In this document: positions 8,935-16,374 of the stretch, one piece after another
Layout of the letters: each line of letters opens with the position of its first letter
Position numbering within the stretch: the first letter of the stretch is position 1
NCBI GenBank assembly: GCA_003354135.1
Contig: PIVK01000002.1
Coordinates: forward strand, 52,210 to 116,209
DNA: 64,000 nt
Source of the DNA: Rhodospirillales bacterium
Lineage (GTDB): Bacteria; Pseudomonadota; Alphaproteobacteria; Rhodospirillales; GLO-3
Direction of reading: 5' to 3'
Notes under the pieces: generated by a model
What the model was told of the DNA's origin: nothing
Databases searched by the model: none
What the model saw: the letters and a program-made list of their open reading frames with translations, nothing else
Position numbers and translations under genes: made by a program

Positions 8935-9846
8935 ATGCCACTGCAAGCCGATCAAGCCGTCGACCGGCGCAGCCTCAAGCGGCAGCTGACGTTCTGGCGT
9001 ATCGCCACCATCGTCACCCTCGTGATCGCGGCCATTGCCGCGACGAGTCGGTTCGCACAGACGGTGGGGCGTGACCATATCGCCCGCCTCAATGTCATCG
9101 ACATCATTTTCAGCGACCCCGAGCGCGATACGGCACTGGCCGATCTCATCAAGGCCGACAGTGCCAAGGCCCTGATCATCGACATCAACAGCCCCGGCGG
9201 GACCGTGGTCGGGGGCGAGGCCCTCTACCGAGCGCTCCGGCGGGTGGCGGAGAAGAAGCCGGTCGTCGCCGTGATGCGTGAAACCGCCACTTCGGCAGCC
9301 TATATGGCGGCGCTCGCCGCCGACTACATCGTCGCTTATGACGGGACGGTCACCGGTTCGGTGGGGGTGCTGTTGCAGACCGCCGACCTTACCGAGCTGA
9401 TGAAAAAGATCGGCATCAAGCCGGAAAGTGTCAAAAGCAGCCCCTTGAAGGCCCAGCCCAACCCCATGGAACCGTTCAGCGACGAAGCCCGTCAAGTGAC
9501 CAAGGAACTGATTGCCGACCTGCACGCCATGTTCATCGACTTGGTGGCGGAACGGCGCAAGCTGCCACGCACCGACGCCGTGCGGCTGTCCGATGGGCGC
9601 ATCTATACCGGGCGCCAAGCCAAGGAGAACGGGCTCGTCGACGCCCTGGGAGGCGAGCCGCAAGCCCGCAAATGGCTGGCCGAGACCCACGGCATCGAAG
9701 AGGATTTGCCCCTGAAAGAGATGCAAATCGAGCGCGAACAGCCCCTCTGGCGGCGCCTTTTCGAAGAATCTGGTGGAAAAGCTCTGTTTTCTGAACGCCT
9801 TAGGCTTGACGGGTTGGTCTCCGTTTGGCACCCTAGCTTTAAGTGA
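8935..9846 (+). CDS. sppA: Signal peptide peptidase SppA, short (36K) type
   Basis: A 303-residue membrane-anchored Ser/Lys protease of family S49, which degrades signal peptides left in the inner membrane. One transmembrane segment lies at about residues 22-40. The nucleophile is Ser120 (ETATSAAYMAA) and the general base is Lys172 (SSPLKAQPNP). The motif INSPGGTVVGGEALY around residue 85 is also typical. The single catalytic domain matches the short form common in alphaproteobacteria. It sits between the rpsA terminator and ihfB. Confidence 0.93.
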   Translation: MPLQADQAVDRRSLKRQLTFWRIATIVTLVIAAIAATSRFAQTVGRDHIARLNVIDIIFSDPERDTALADLIKADSAKALIIDINSPGGTVVGGEALYRALRRVAEKKPVVAVMRETATSAAYMAALAADYIVAYDGTVTGSVGVLLQTADLTELMKKIGIKPESVKSSPLKAQPNPMEPFSDEARQVTKELIADLHAMFIDLVAERRKLPRTDAVRLSDGRIYTGRQAKENGLVDALGGEPQARKWLAETHGIEEDLPLKEMQIEREQPLWRRLFEESGGKALFSERLRLDGLVSVWHPSFK

Positions 9847-9903
9847 GCGGCCCTATTGCAATTGCGGGGCAAGATAGCGGGACCATGCCGGAGGGACAGG
9901 ACC

Positions 9904-10182
9904 ATGACTAAGTCGGAACTCATTGCACGTCTTGCCGAAGCCAATCCGCATCTTTATCAGCGGGACGTGGAACGGATCGTCACCACCATCTTTGACGAGA
10001 TCACCGAAAGCCTGGCCCATGGCGACCGGGTGGAACTGCGCGGCTTCGGGGCCTTTTCGGTCAAGGAGCGCGGCGCCCGCACGGGCCGCAACCCGCGCAC
10101 CGGCGAGACCGTGGAAGTGGATGCCAAATACATCCCCTACTTCAAGACCGGAAAACAGCTTCGCCAGAAACTGAACACCTGA
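9904..10182 (+). CDS. ihfB: Integration host factor subunit beta
   Basis: A 92-residue HU/IHF-family protein that bends DNA as a heterodimer with IhfA. The DNA-inserting arm motif GRNPRTGE is present, and the N-terminus [23 protein letters not shown] is characteristic of the beta subunit. ATG at 9904 follows GGAGGGACAGGACC. The rpsA-(sppA)-ihfB linkage is widespread. IHF also supports sigma-54 promoters, which is notable because rpoN is encoded 8 kb upstream. Confidence 0.96.
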   Translation: MTKSELIARLAEANPHLYQRDVERIVTTIFDEITESLAHGDRVELRGFGAFSVKERGARTGRNPRTGETVEVDAKYIPYFKTGKQLRQKLNT

Positions 10183-10203
10183 CGTTCCGGGGCTGGTTTC
10201 GGC

Positions 10204-10605
10204 ATGATCCGCTTCGTCTCCTGGCTCGTTTCCTTGGGGCTTCTGGTTGCCGGGGTCGTCTTTGCCGTCACCAACCGCACGCTGGTCACCATCAGCCTGG
10301 AACCCCTTTATTTCATCACCGATCTCCCGCTCTGCGGCGAGGGCGCGGTCTGCGGCCTCGAAGCCCCGATCTATCTTGTCGTGCTGGCCAGCATCGCACT
10401 TGGCTTCCTGTGGGGCGGCCTGTCGGCTTACAGTTCGGGATCGGGTGCGCGCCGCCAGGCCCGCACCATGGCCTACGAGGCCTCCAAGGCCACGCGCGAG
10501 GCGGTTCGCTTGCGCGAGCAGGTGACCAAGCTGGAAGCGGAAAAGGCGGCGGCCCACATGGCAACGCCGGACGAACTCCCGGCTCCAACGTCCGATGACG
10601 CCTGA
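10204..10605 (+). CDS. lapA: LapA family inner-membrane protein (DUF1049)
   Basis: A 133-residue protein with two predicted transmembrane helices (about residues 5-25 and 58-78) joined by a short loop containing two cysteines. A cytoplasmic helical tail rich in Arg, Glu and Ala follows, probably a coiled coil. This is the layout of LapA/YciS proteins, linked in E. coli to LapB and LPS assembly control. It follows ihfB by 21 bp and overlaps pyrF by 11 bp, so the three genes are likely co-transcribed. Confidence 0.8.
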   Translation: MIRFVSWLVSLGLLVAGVVFAVTNRTLVTISLEPLYFITDLPLCGEGAVCGLEAPIYLVVLASIALGFLWGGLSAYSSGSGARRQARTMAYEASKATREAVRLREQVTKLEAEKAAAHMATPDELPAPTSDDA

Positions 10606-11314
10606 GACCGTGCCCCCCACCGACCGCATCTTCGTCGCCCTCGACACCACCGACGTCGCCAGCGCAGTCATGCTCGCAGGGCGGCTCAGAGGATTGGTTG
10701 GCGGGGTCAAGCTGGGCAAGGAGTTCTTCACCGCCAACGGCCCCTCCGGGGTGGCCGAGGTAACGGCGGCGGGTATGCCGGTCTTCCTGGATCTCAAGTT
10801 CCACGACATTCCCAACACGGTGGCCGGCGCGGTGCGGGCCGCGCTGACGCTGAAGCCCTTCCTGCTCAACGTCCATGCCTCGGGCGGGGCCGCGATGATG
10901 CGGCGCGCGGTCGAGGCGGCGGCTGAAAGAGGACCCGGACGTCCGCTGATGCTGGCGGTGACCGTACTTACCTCGATGGGGCCGGAGGACCTCTCTCAGG
11001 TTGGCGTCACGCGCCCGGTCGAGGACCAAGTGGTGGCGCTGGCTCGTCTGGCACAAGAGAACGGTATGGACGGCGTCGTCTGCTCGGCCCGCGAGGTCGA
11101 GGCGTTGCGCGCCGCGTGCGGCCCCGACTTCAAACTGGTGGTGCCCGGGATCCGCCCCGCCTGGGCGGCCAAGGAAGACCAGAAGCGCGTCGTTACGCCT
11201 GCCGACGCGGTCCGCAGGGGCGCCGACTACCTCGTCATCGGCCGCCCCATCACCGGCGCAGCCGATCCGGTGGAAGCTGCAGGGCGTATCGCGGACGAGT
11301 TGGCGGGGTTCTGA
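10595..11314 (+). CDS. pyrF: Orotidine 5'-phosphate decarboxylase
   Basis: A 239-residue OMP decarboxylase, the last step of UMP synthesis. The catalytic Asp-x-Lys-x-x-Asp array is in FLDLKFHDIPNT (Asp66, Lys68, Asp71), and the phosphate-binding end YLVIGRPITGA is near residue 210. Translation starts inside the end of lapA. A short hairpin (AGCGC/GCGCT at 11315-11328) directly after the stop may be a weak terminator. Confidence 0.96.
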   Translation: MTPETVPPTDRIFVALDTTDVASAVMLAGRLRGLVGGVKLGKEFFTANGPSGVAEVTAAGMPVFLDLKFHDIPNTVAGAVRAALTLKPFLLNVHASGGAAMMRRAVEAAAERGPGRPLMLAVTVLTSMGPEDLSQVGVTRPVEDQVVALARLAQENGMDGVVCSAREVEALRAACGPDFKLVVPGIRPAWAAKEDQKRVVTPADAVRRGADYLVIGRPITGAADPVEAAGRIADELAGF

Positions 11315-11449
11315 AGCGCCGGCGCGCTTTGCAGGTTCGCGGGACCCCGCCCCCGTTCCCCCCTCCCTTCTCCTATGTTCCGATCGAAGCCTCGTCCCCA
11401 ATACCCAAAGGTTTAATCAAGACGTTAATAAACACGCGCTGAAACCAGC

Positions 11450-11488
11450 TTGAATGCGCAGCTTAGGCGGACTAAACTAAACTTAGTC
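11450..11488 (+). promoter_or_regulatory. Promoter and likely operator of the toxin-antitoxin pair
   Basis: A -35-like TTGAAT (11450-11455) is followed after exactly 17 bp by TAAACT (11473-11478). An inverted repeat GACTAA-N7-TTAGTC at 11470-11488 overlaps the -10 element and the expected start of transcription. That is where a Phd/YefM-type antitoxin would bind to repress its own operon. The assignment is by inspection only. Confidence 0.55.
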
Positions 11489-11504
11489 AACAAAGGCCGC
11501 GCCC

Positions 11505-11753
11505 ATGGAAACCGTCAACGTCCACGAAGCTAAGACCCATCTCTCCCGCCTGCTGGAGAAGGTGGAGCATGGCGAGGAGGTCACCATCGCGCGGGCCGGA
11601 CGGCCGATCGCCCGCCTCGTGCCGTTGGACAAGCCGAAGGCGCAGCGCAAGCCCGGGCGCCTCACGGGCAAGATCTGGGTCGCAGATGATTTTGACGATC
11701 CCCTGCCGGACGATCTCCTGCGGGCCTTCCATGGCGAGGACGAGGACGCGTGA
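11505..11753 (+). CDS. Type II antitoxin, Phd/YefM family
   Basis: An 82-residue protein with the Phd/YefM N-terminal DNA-binding fold: METVNVHEAKTHLSRLLEKV followed by GEEVTIARAGRPIARLVPL. The acidic C-terminus (DDFDDPLPDDLL and onwards) is the part that usually wraps and inhibits the toxin. The gene overlaps the toxin start by four bases, the usual coupled arrangement. A palindrome over its promoter suggests autoregulation. Confidence 0.9.
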   Translation: METVNVHEAKTHLSRLLEKVEHGEEVTIARAGRPIARLVPLDKPKAQRKPGRLTGKIWVADDFDDPLPDDLLRAFHGEDEDA

Positions 11754-12133
11754 GGCTACTCCTCGACACCCATGTCGTTATCTGGTGGCTGGAAAGTCCG
11801 TCCGCGCTGAGCGCGGAGGCCATGACTGCGATAAAAGATCCTGAAAATGATGTCTTCGTCAGTGCGGCGTCGGTCTGGGAGATCGCGATCAAGACCTCGC
11901 TGGGCAAGCTGGATTTGCAGGACCCGGGGTTCCCGCAGAGTCTCCGGGACGAGGACGGATTCCAGCAGCTTTCCGTGACCTGGAGCCACAGCGTGATTGC
12001 GGGAGACCTGCCGCGTCACCACAACGACCCTTTCGACCGAATGTTGATCGCCCAGGCTCAGGCCGAGGGGTTAACCACTGTTACGCGTGATGCTCATTTC
12101 GCCGCCTATGACGTTCCGCTGATTAGGACCTGA
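11750..12133 (+). CDS. PIN-domain ribonuclease toxin (VapC family)
   Basis: A 127-residue PIN-domain protein. The acidic residues that bind Mg2+ or Mn2+ are all present: Asp6 (LLLDTHVVIWW), Glu44 (SVWEIAIK), Asp96 (NDPFDRMLIAQA) and Asp114 (TRDAHF). Such toxins cut tRNA or rRNA unless held by the antitoxin. It starts at a GTG overlapping the antitoxin stop. The 'LDTHVVIWWL' class is the one usually paired with Phd/YefM-type antitoxins. No residue looks lost, so it is probably active. Confidence 0.9.
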   Translation: MRLLLDTHVVIWWLESPSALSAEAMTAIKDPENDVFVSAASVWEIAIKTSLGKLDLQDPGFPQSLRDEDGFQQLSVTWSHSVIAGDLPRHHNDPFDRMLIAQAQAEGLTTVTRDAHFAAYDVPLIRT

Positions 12134-12135
12134 GC

Positions 12136-12276
12136 CATGTTGCCGCGGCGAGGGCCGCCGGCGCCGGGGCGGTTTCGGACTTTCTGGTCCGCGCCCGTTG
12201 CTCCAAGGGCGGGTGGCGGCGGTCCTTCCTCCACACCTGGCTGATCGAGCACTTCGTCAAGTCGGACATGCGAAAG
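12136..12276 (+). pseudogene. Possible remnant of a bacteriohemerythrin C-terminus
   Basis: The frame beginning at 12136 is open without a clear start. It contains SFLHTWLIEHFVKSDMRKG around 12220-12276. This matches the last helix of bacteriohemerythrins, F-L-x-x-W-L-x-x-H-x-x-K-(S/T)-D, including the iron-ligand His and Asp. The upstream residues do not resemble hemerythrin and no other iron-ligand motif is visible. I read it as a decayed gene end left beside the toxin-antitoxin insertion. This rests on one short motif. Confidence 0.35.
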
Positions 12277-12363
12277 GGGACTCTTGTGGTCCCCGGTTCC
12301 TTTCACGCCCCCAAACGAGGTTTCGGGAGCCGGACACCCTTAGCAGGCGCCCGGCCCGGCAAC

Positions 12364-12528
12364 CTATTGAGCCGGCGCAATGCCGACCAGATGGTCGAAG
12401 ACGTCGTTCACGACCACCTTTCCGCAGGCCTCGTCCAAGCTCTCGGCCTCGACAAATTCCGTATTGCACCAGTGAAAATCGCCCTCGGCCGTATCCATGG
12501 TGTGCTCGATGGTGACTGCGAACGTCAT
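12364..12528 (-). CDS. Small hypothetical protein (54 aa)
   Basis: A short open frame encodes 54 residues starting MTFAVTIEHTMDTAEGDFHW and ending in VFDHLVGIAPAQ. It is acidic, has two cysteines, and has no signal peptide or membrane segment. Support comes from GGGAGG at good spacing before the ATG and a TTGACC-N17-TATTGT promoter about 40-70 bp upstream. I do not recognise a family. The size and ordered sequence suggest a soluble small protein. Confidence 0.55.
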   Translation of the reverse strand: MTFAVTIEHTMDTAEGDFHWCNTEFVEAESLDEACGKVVVNDVFDHLVGIAPAQ

Positions 12529-12569
12529 GACCTGCCTCCCTACTGAGAATGAATATCAGAATTATCCCA

Positions 12570-12598
12570 ACAATAGACTCGGGTATTCCTCCGGTCAA
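12570..12598 (-). promoter_or_regulatory. Putative sigma-70 promoter of the 54-residue protein gene
   Basis: On the minus strand, TTGACC (12598-12593) and TATTGT (12575-12570) are separated by exactly 17 bp. Transcription would start near 12563, giving a leader of about 35 nt before the ATG at 12528. Confidence 0.5.
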
Positions 12599-12636
12599 GC
12601 TCGGGGAGTTAAGGTTCACGGATATGTGATCAAAGG

Positions 12637-12801
12637 CTAAGGGTTCGAGACAAAATAACCACTCCGCCCTGCTTGTCTTTTTGTCCGTCCGCCGCGTTGC
12701 AACAAGGGTTACATATCGGCAGTATGCGTCCCTTGTCGCGCCTTGCGGACGAACAAAAATCCGGCGCAATTCGTAGCGGCTATTTTGTCTCGAGCCCTTA
12801 G
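12637..12801. repeat. 165-bp palindromic repeat family 1, copy 1
   Basis: The element begins CTAAGGG(T)TCGAGACAAAAT and ends with its near-perfect inverse complement, ATTTTGTCTCGAG(C)CCTTAG. The inner parts are also imperfectly complementary (TTTTTGTCCGTCCGC against GCGGACGAACAAAAA), so the whole unit could fold into one long hairpin. A second copy of the same length is at 60022-60186. The right end supplies the TAA stop of the tlpA-like gene on the minus strand. It looks like a small non-coding MITE- or REP-type element. Confidence 0.85.
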
Positions 12802-13361
12802 TTTAGGAGATCCAGGACAGCCTTGAGCCGTGCAGGGTCGTCCCATTCCCGGCCGCCGATGGCGCGATACGCAATGCGGCCTTGCGGATCGACGACGAGG
12901 GTGGTGGGCAGGCCCTGAACCGGCCACCGGTCGGTGACCTTGGACCCAGCGTCACGCACAATCGGGAAGTCGAGCCCGTAGCGCCCCGTGAAATCCCAGA
13001 TGTCGTCCATGGTCCCACCCACGTGGATGGCGAGAACATAACCACCCTTGTCGCGGATCGCCTCCCAGGCGCGCTGCAACGAAGGCATCTCGGCTCGGCA
13101 AGGCGGGCACCAGGTGGCCCAGAAATTAACGATGACGACCTTGCCCCTGAGGCCCTTCAATGAGACCTCGTTTCCGTCGGGACCGGGAAGGACGAAGTCC
13201 GGGGCCGGGGGGGATCCAGCCATCCGGGCGAGCGTTGGGCGCTGTTCGACGAAGGCGCCGGCGATCAGGCCGGCAACGATAACCAGCACGACAAATATCA
13301 TCGACGCCCAAAAGATGAGGCGGTTGCGGCGGCAGCTGTCCCGGCGGCAGTTATCGGTCAC
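12798..13361 (-). CDS. TlpA/ResA-like membrane-anchored thioredoxin
   Basis: A 187-residue protein with an N-terminal membrane anchor (about residues 16-35) and a periplasmic thioredoxin domain. The redox motif is WCPPC (Cys85 and Cys88), followed by cis-Pro in GLPTTLVVD. TlpA/ResA proteins reduce periplasmic disulfides, for example in cytochrome c or copper-site assembly. GTG at 13361 overlaps the previous gene by 11 bp; ATG at 13301 is an alternative that keeps the anchor. The stop codon lies inside the palindromic repeat. Substrates are unknown. Confidence 0.82.
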   Translation of the reverse strand: MTDNCRRDSCRRNRLIFWASMIFVVLVIVAGLIAGAFVEQRPTLARMAGSPPAPDFVLPGPDGNEVSLKGLRGKVVIVNFWATWCPPCRAEMPSLQRAWEAIRDKGGYVLAIHVGGTMDDIWDFTGRYGLDFPIVRDAGSKVTDRWPVQGLPTTLVVDPQGRIAYRAIGGREWDDPARLKAVLDLLN

Positions 13362-13917
13362 CGGATGTGCACTCCAGGCCCCCGAGCTTCGTTTCCCGCA
13401 CATTTCCATCTTCGGTCCAGGTTATCACGAGGTCGAAGCGGGTCCCAGGCGCCAGGCCGAAGGTGATCATGCCCCAGTTGTAGTCTCCGGGGGCGAAGGC
13501 TTGGGCGTCGGGAAACAGCGCCCAGCGGAAGGCGATGCGCGCTTGCGATCCGACCCCCGCCGCCTGCCACTCCGGGTCCCAGTCGCTCCTGAGTTTCGGC
13601 CTGCCTGAACCATCCCTTGTTTCCACCCGCCAGTCCGAGAGGTCGAGGGCGGCGGTCGGTCCGTCTCCGCGGTTGCCGATGCTGCTACGGAAAACGCAAC
13701 CGTTTTGTACCAGGGTCTCGGCGGTCTTGTTCCCGAAGCCGCGTGCGGAAAAAAAAGCCCGCGTCTGATCGAACAGCAGGGGTTGGAGTTCGCCGCTTAG
13801 TGCTCCTTTGCTCCAGCGACGCACCGGCAGCGGCTCGGGCAGACCCTCCTGGGCAATGACAGGCGCCGCATCGACCAGGGGCAACATCATGGCGGCAGCC
13901 AGCAGAAACCTTCTCAT
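13351..13917 (-). CDS. Secreted protein of unknown function
   Basis: A 188-residue protein with a clear Sec signal peptide (MRRFLLAAAMMLPLVDAAPVIA, cut near residue 22). The mature part has exactly two cysteines (Cys74 and Cys183) and is rich in aromatic and beta-strand-like segments. I do not recognise a family. ATG overlaps the cupin stop (ATGA), and the end overlaps the TlpA-like gene. This tight coupling suggests that its disulfide may be a target of that thioredoxin; that is inference. Confidence 0.75.
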   Translation of the reverse strand: MRRFLLAAAMMLPLVDAAPVIAQEGLPEPLPVRRWSKGALSGELQPLLFDQTRAFFSARGFGNKTAETLVQNGCVFRSSIGNRGDGPTAALDLSDWRVETRDGSGRPKLRSDWDPEWQAAGVGSQARIAFRWALFPDAQAFAPGDYNWGMITFGLAPGTRFDLVITWTEDGNVRETKLGGLECTSGDR

Positions 13918-14345
13918 GTGGTCCCTCCCGGCCGCCAGCCGGAGGGCGCCATCTCGAAAGATGCGAATTCGAAGGCCGGGGCCACGGTGCATCCGACCAG
14001 AGACCATGGGCCCAGGCTCTCGGCTGCCTGCCAGGCGCCCGCCGGCACGAGGGCGAACGGGCGGTGCCCTGCCGCCAGGTCGGGCCCGAGTTCCTGGCGT
14101 TCGATCCCCTTGCCATCCGTCGAGACCTCCAACGCCAGCGGGGCGCCGGCGTAGTGGTGCCAAGCTTCGTCAGCATCAAGGACCCGGTGCCAGTGGGAGC
14201 GTTCGCCCGTCCGTAGGAGGTAATAGATAGCGGTGGAGGCGCCGCGACCGCCGCCTTCGGGCACATGACGGTAGACCTCGCGAAAATGCCCGCCCTCCGG
14301 ATGCGGCACGAGCTCCAGGGTAGCAATGATTTGCTCGGCGTCCAT
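13914..14345 (-). CDS. Cupin domain protein, DUF985 family
   Basis: A 143-residue single-domain cupin. The start has the family pattern LELVPHPEGGHFREVYR, followed by AIYYLLRTGERSHWHRV and WHHYAGAPL, and ends with VGCTVAPAFEFASFEMA. DUF985 proteins (yeast Yml079w is one) form beta-barrels with a ligand pocket, but their substrate is not settled. It lies between the GST gene and the secreted-protein gene on one strand and is likely part of the same transcript. Confidence 0.87.
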   Translation of the reverse strand: MDAEQIIATLELVPHPEGGHFREVYRHVPEGGGRGASTAIYYLLRTGERSHWHRVLDADEAWHHYAGAPLALEVSTDGKGIERQELGPDLAAGHRPFALVPAGAWQAAESLGPWSLVGCTVAPAFEFASFEMAPSGWRPGGTT

Positions 14346-14346
14346 G

Positions 14347-14955
14347 TCAAGCCGCGTCTTGGGGCACCGTCACCGTCATCGAGCGGCGCTGGGAGAACAG
14401 GTCGTACCAGTCGGCCAGGGCCGGACGCGAGGACCGCCAGGCGTCGCCGTCAAAGCGGAAGTCCACGTAGCCCAAAGCGCAGCCGATGGCAATATGGCCA
14501 ATGGTCACCTCGTCCCCCAGCATGTCCGCCTCGTCCTCCAGGACGTCGAGTGCCCGGGCCATGGCCGTTCTCTGGCGATCGATCCAGGCCTGGCTGCACC
14601 GGGGCTTTTCCCGCTTGCCTTCGAGCAGCCTCAGCACGGCCGCGTCGATCAGACCGTCGGCCAGGGCCTGCCGGCGCAGTGCCGTCCAGCGCTTGCCGCC
14701 AATCGGCGGGATCAATTTCTCTCCGTTGTGCAGGCCATCCAGATATTCGCAGATTACCGGTGAGTCATAGAGCACCTCACCCCCGTCCAGCAGCAGGGTC
14801 GGCACCTTGCCCAGCGGGTTGTCGGCCCCGATGTCGGTGTCGACGGCCCAGACATTGGTGGGAATGCGTTCGATGCGCCTGTCCAGCCCGGTTTCAATGG
14901 CGGTAACCGTGACCTTCCTGGTATAGGGCGACGTTGGGGAACAGCGTAGTTTCAT
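14347..14955 (-). CDS. Glutathione S-transferase family protein
   Basis: A 202-residue GST with the N-terminal thioredoxin fold (MKLRCSPTSPYTRKV; active-site Ser in SPYTRK) and glutathione-binding KVPTLLLDGGEVLYDSPVICEYLD. The C-terminal all-helical domain includes IGHIAIGCALGYVDFRF. ATG at 14955 follows GAGGGAG; an earlier in-frame start is less likely. The gene sits beside gloB and a VOC-fold protein, so a role in glutathione-dependent detoxification is plausible. Confidence 0.9.
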   Translation of the reverse strand: MKLRCSPTSPYTRKVTVTAIETGLDRRIERIPTNVWAVDTDIGADNPLGKVPTLLLDGGEVLYDSPVICEYLDGLHNGEKLIPPIGGKRWTALRRQALADGLIDAAVLRLLEGKREKPRCSQAWIDRQRTAMARALDVLEDEADMLGDEVTIGHIAIGCALGYVDFRFDGDAWRSSRPALADWYDLFSQRRSMTVTVPQDAA

Positions 14956-14969
14956 GGGTTCACTCCCTC

Positions 14970-15734
14970 TCAGAAACAATCCTTGCGGCGACGGATCTCG
15001 GCGAAGACCGCGGCGGCGTCCGGGCCGTCCAGCCCGGCAGCGGCCTGCAGGACCGGATCATCGGCACGCAGGAAAGGGTTGGCCGCCTTCTCGGATGCCA
15101 TGGTGGACGGCAGCGACGAGCGTCCCGCTTCGCGTAGCGCCAGCACCTCATCGGCGCGGGCATGCAGGGCCGCGTTTTCCGGATCGATGGTGAGCGCGAA
15201 GTCGGCATTGGCGTTGGTGTATTCGTGGGCCGGATAGACCCTGGTATCGTCCGGCAGGGCGCGCAGCTTGCAGAGCGAGCGCCACATCTGCTCCGCCGTG
15301 CCCTCGAACACGCGCCCGCAGCCGAGCGAAAACAGGCAGTCGCCCGGAAACAGCACCTGCGCCTCGCGGAAAAAGTAGGCCACATGCCCCGCCGTGTGCC
15401 CGGGCACGGACAGAACCCTGACCGTGTGACGACCGATGGCAACGTGGTCCCCATCCTTGACCTCGATGTCGATGCCGAGGATGCGGTGCGCGTCGGCCAA
15501 CGCCCCGACCACCGTCGCCCCGCTCGCCTGCTTGAGGTCCATCACGCCTCCCACGTGGTCCCCGTGATGGTGGGTGCAGAGGATATGGCTGAGTTGCCAG
15601 CCCCGGCGATCGAGGACGTCGAACACCGGCGGCGCGACCGCGGGATCGACCGCCGCCGTGGCCCCCGTTTCCGGATCGTGGACCACGTGGACGTAATTAT
15701 CGGTAAGAACGGGAGTTTGTTCGACCTCGACCAT
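14970..15734 (-). CDS. gloB: Hydroxyacylglutathione hydrolase (glyoxalase II)
   Basis: A 254-residue metallo-beta-lactamase-fold hydrolase. The dinuclear metal motif is THHHGDHVGG, and a second ligand region is VPGHTAGHVAYFF. FPGDCLFSLGCGRVFEGTAEQM is specific to glyoxalase II. It splits S-lactoylglutathione to D-lactate and glutathione, the second step of methylglyoxal removal. The VOC-fold gene directly upstream might be thought of as glyoxalase I, but its sequence does not clearly match. Confidence 0.94.
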   Translation of the reverse strand: MVEVEQTPVLTDNYVHVVHDPETGATAAVDPAVAPPVFDVLDRRGWQLSHILCTHHHGDHVGGVMDLKQASGATVVGALADAHRILGIDIEVKDGDHVAIGRHTVRVLSVPGHTAGHVAYFFREAQVLFPGDCLFSLGCGRVFEGTAEQMWRSLCKLRALPDDTRVYPAHEYTNANADFALTIDPENAALHARADEVLALREAGRSSLPSTMASEKAANPFLRADDPVLQAAAGLDGPDAAAVFAEIRRRKDCF

Positions 15735-15762
15735 AGGCGTCAGCCTATCATACGACCCGTTC

Positions 15763-16353
15763 TCACTCCAGATTCCGTTTGGGGAAATCCTCTCGCCCGG
15801 CGCCGGGCGCGATCAGACGCTCCTCGTCGACGATGGGCTCGGGCTCGGGCCAATGGCCGGGCTGCGGGTCCGGACCTTCCTGCGCCGCCTCGACAGGATC
15901 CGTATCGGCGAACACGGGCAGCCGGTCCAGGTCCACCCGGGGAGACGGGCATAGGAATTCGATGGGCAACCGGTTGGGATCGTAGCCGTAGATGGACCGG
16001 CAGTACCCGTGATCGATCATGTCCGACACCGGAAATTCGGCCGCATCCAGGCGCGCCATGATCTCCCACAGGCTCTCTTCGTCCGCCACCGCGATGGCCA
16101 CGTGATCGAAGACGCATGGCCCGTCCTGGGGTTCGCCGTGGCGCTTGTAGGGGATATCCTCGACATTCGGCCATTCGAAGAAGACCAGCCGGTTGCCAAG
16201 TCCGGCATCGAAAAACGCCTGGCGATCGCCCGGACCTCCGACCGTATAGATCAACTTTAGGCCCAGAAGATCGCGCCAGAAGCGGATGGTCTTCCCCATA
16301 TCCTGGGTGACGAAAGCGGGGTGGTGTATGCCTTTGTAGTGGATCTCGGTCAT
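15763..16353 (-). CDS. VOC-superfamily (glyoxalase/dioxygenase fold) protein
   Basis: A 196-residue protein with two vicinal-oxygen-chelate modules. The first begins YKGIHHPAFVTQDMGKTIRFWRD and has LVFFEW; the second has VFDHVAIAVADEESL and RSIYGYDPNRLPIEF. Possible metal ligands are His in HHPAF and VFDHVAI, and Glu in IEF. The tail is rich in Pro and Glu. Its substrate cannot be told from sequence. It lies between queC and gloB on the same strand. Confidence 0.82.
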   Translation of the reverse strand: MTEIHYKGIHHPAFVTQDMGKTIRFWRDLLGLKLIYTVGGPGDRQAFFDAGLGNRLVFFEWPNVEDIPYKRHGEPQDGPCVFDHVAIAVADEESLWEIMARLDAAEFPVSDMIDHGYCRSIYGYDPNRLPIEFLCPSPRVDLDRLPVFADTDPVEAAQEGPDPQPGHWPEPEPIVDEERLIAPGAGREDFPKRNLE

Positions 16354-16374
16354 CTCGGTTACCGTTCCCTTGCC

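Noticed and set aside
7541..8941. A 466-codon frame on the minus strand, opposite rpsA
   Set aside because: The apparent Leu/Gly repeats are only the complement of the Lys/Ala/Glu coding repeats of S1.
15763..16353. Glyoxalase I (gloA) identity for the VOC protein next to gloB
   Set aside because: The length, tail and ligand spacing do not match classical glyoxalase I, so only the superfamily is claimed.
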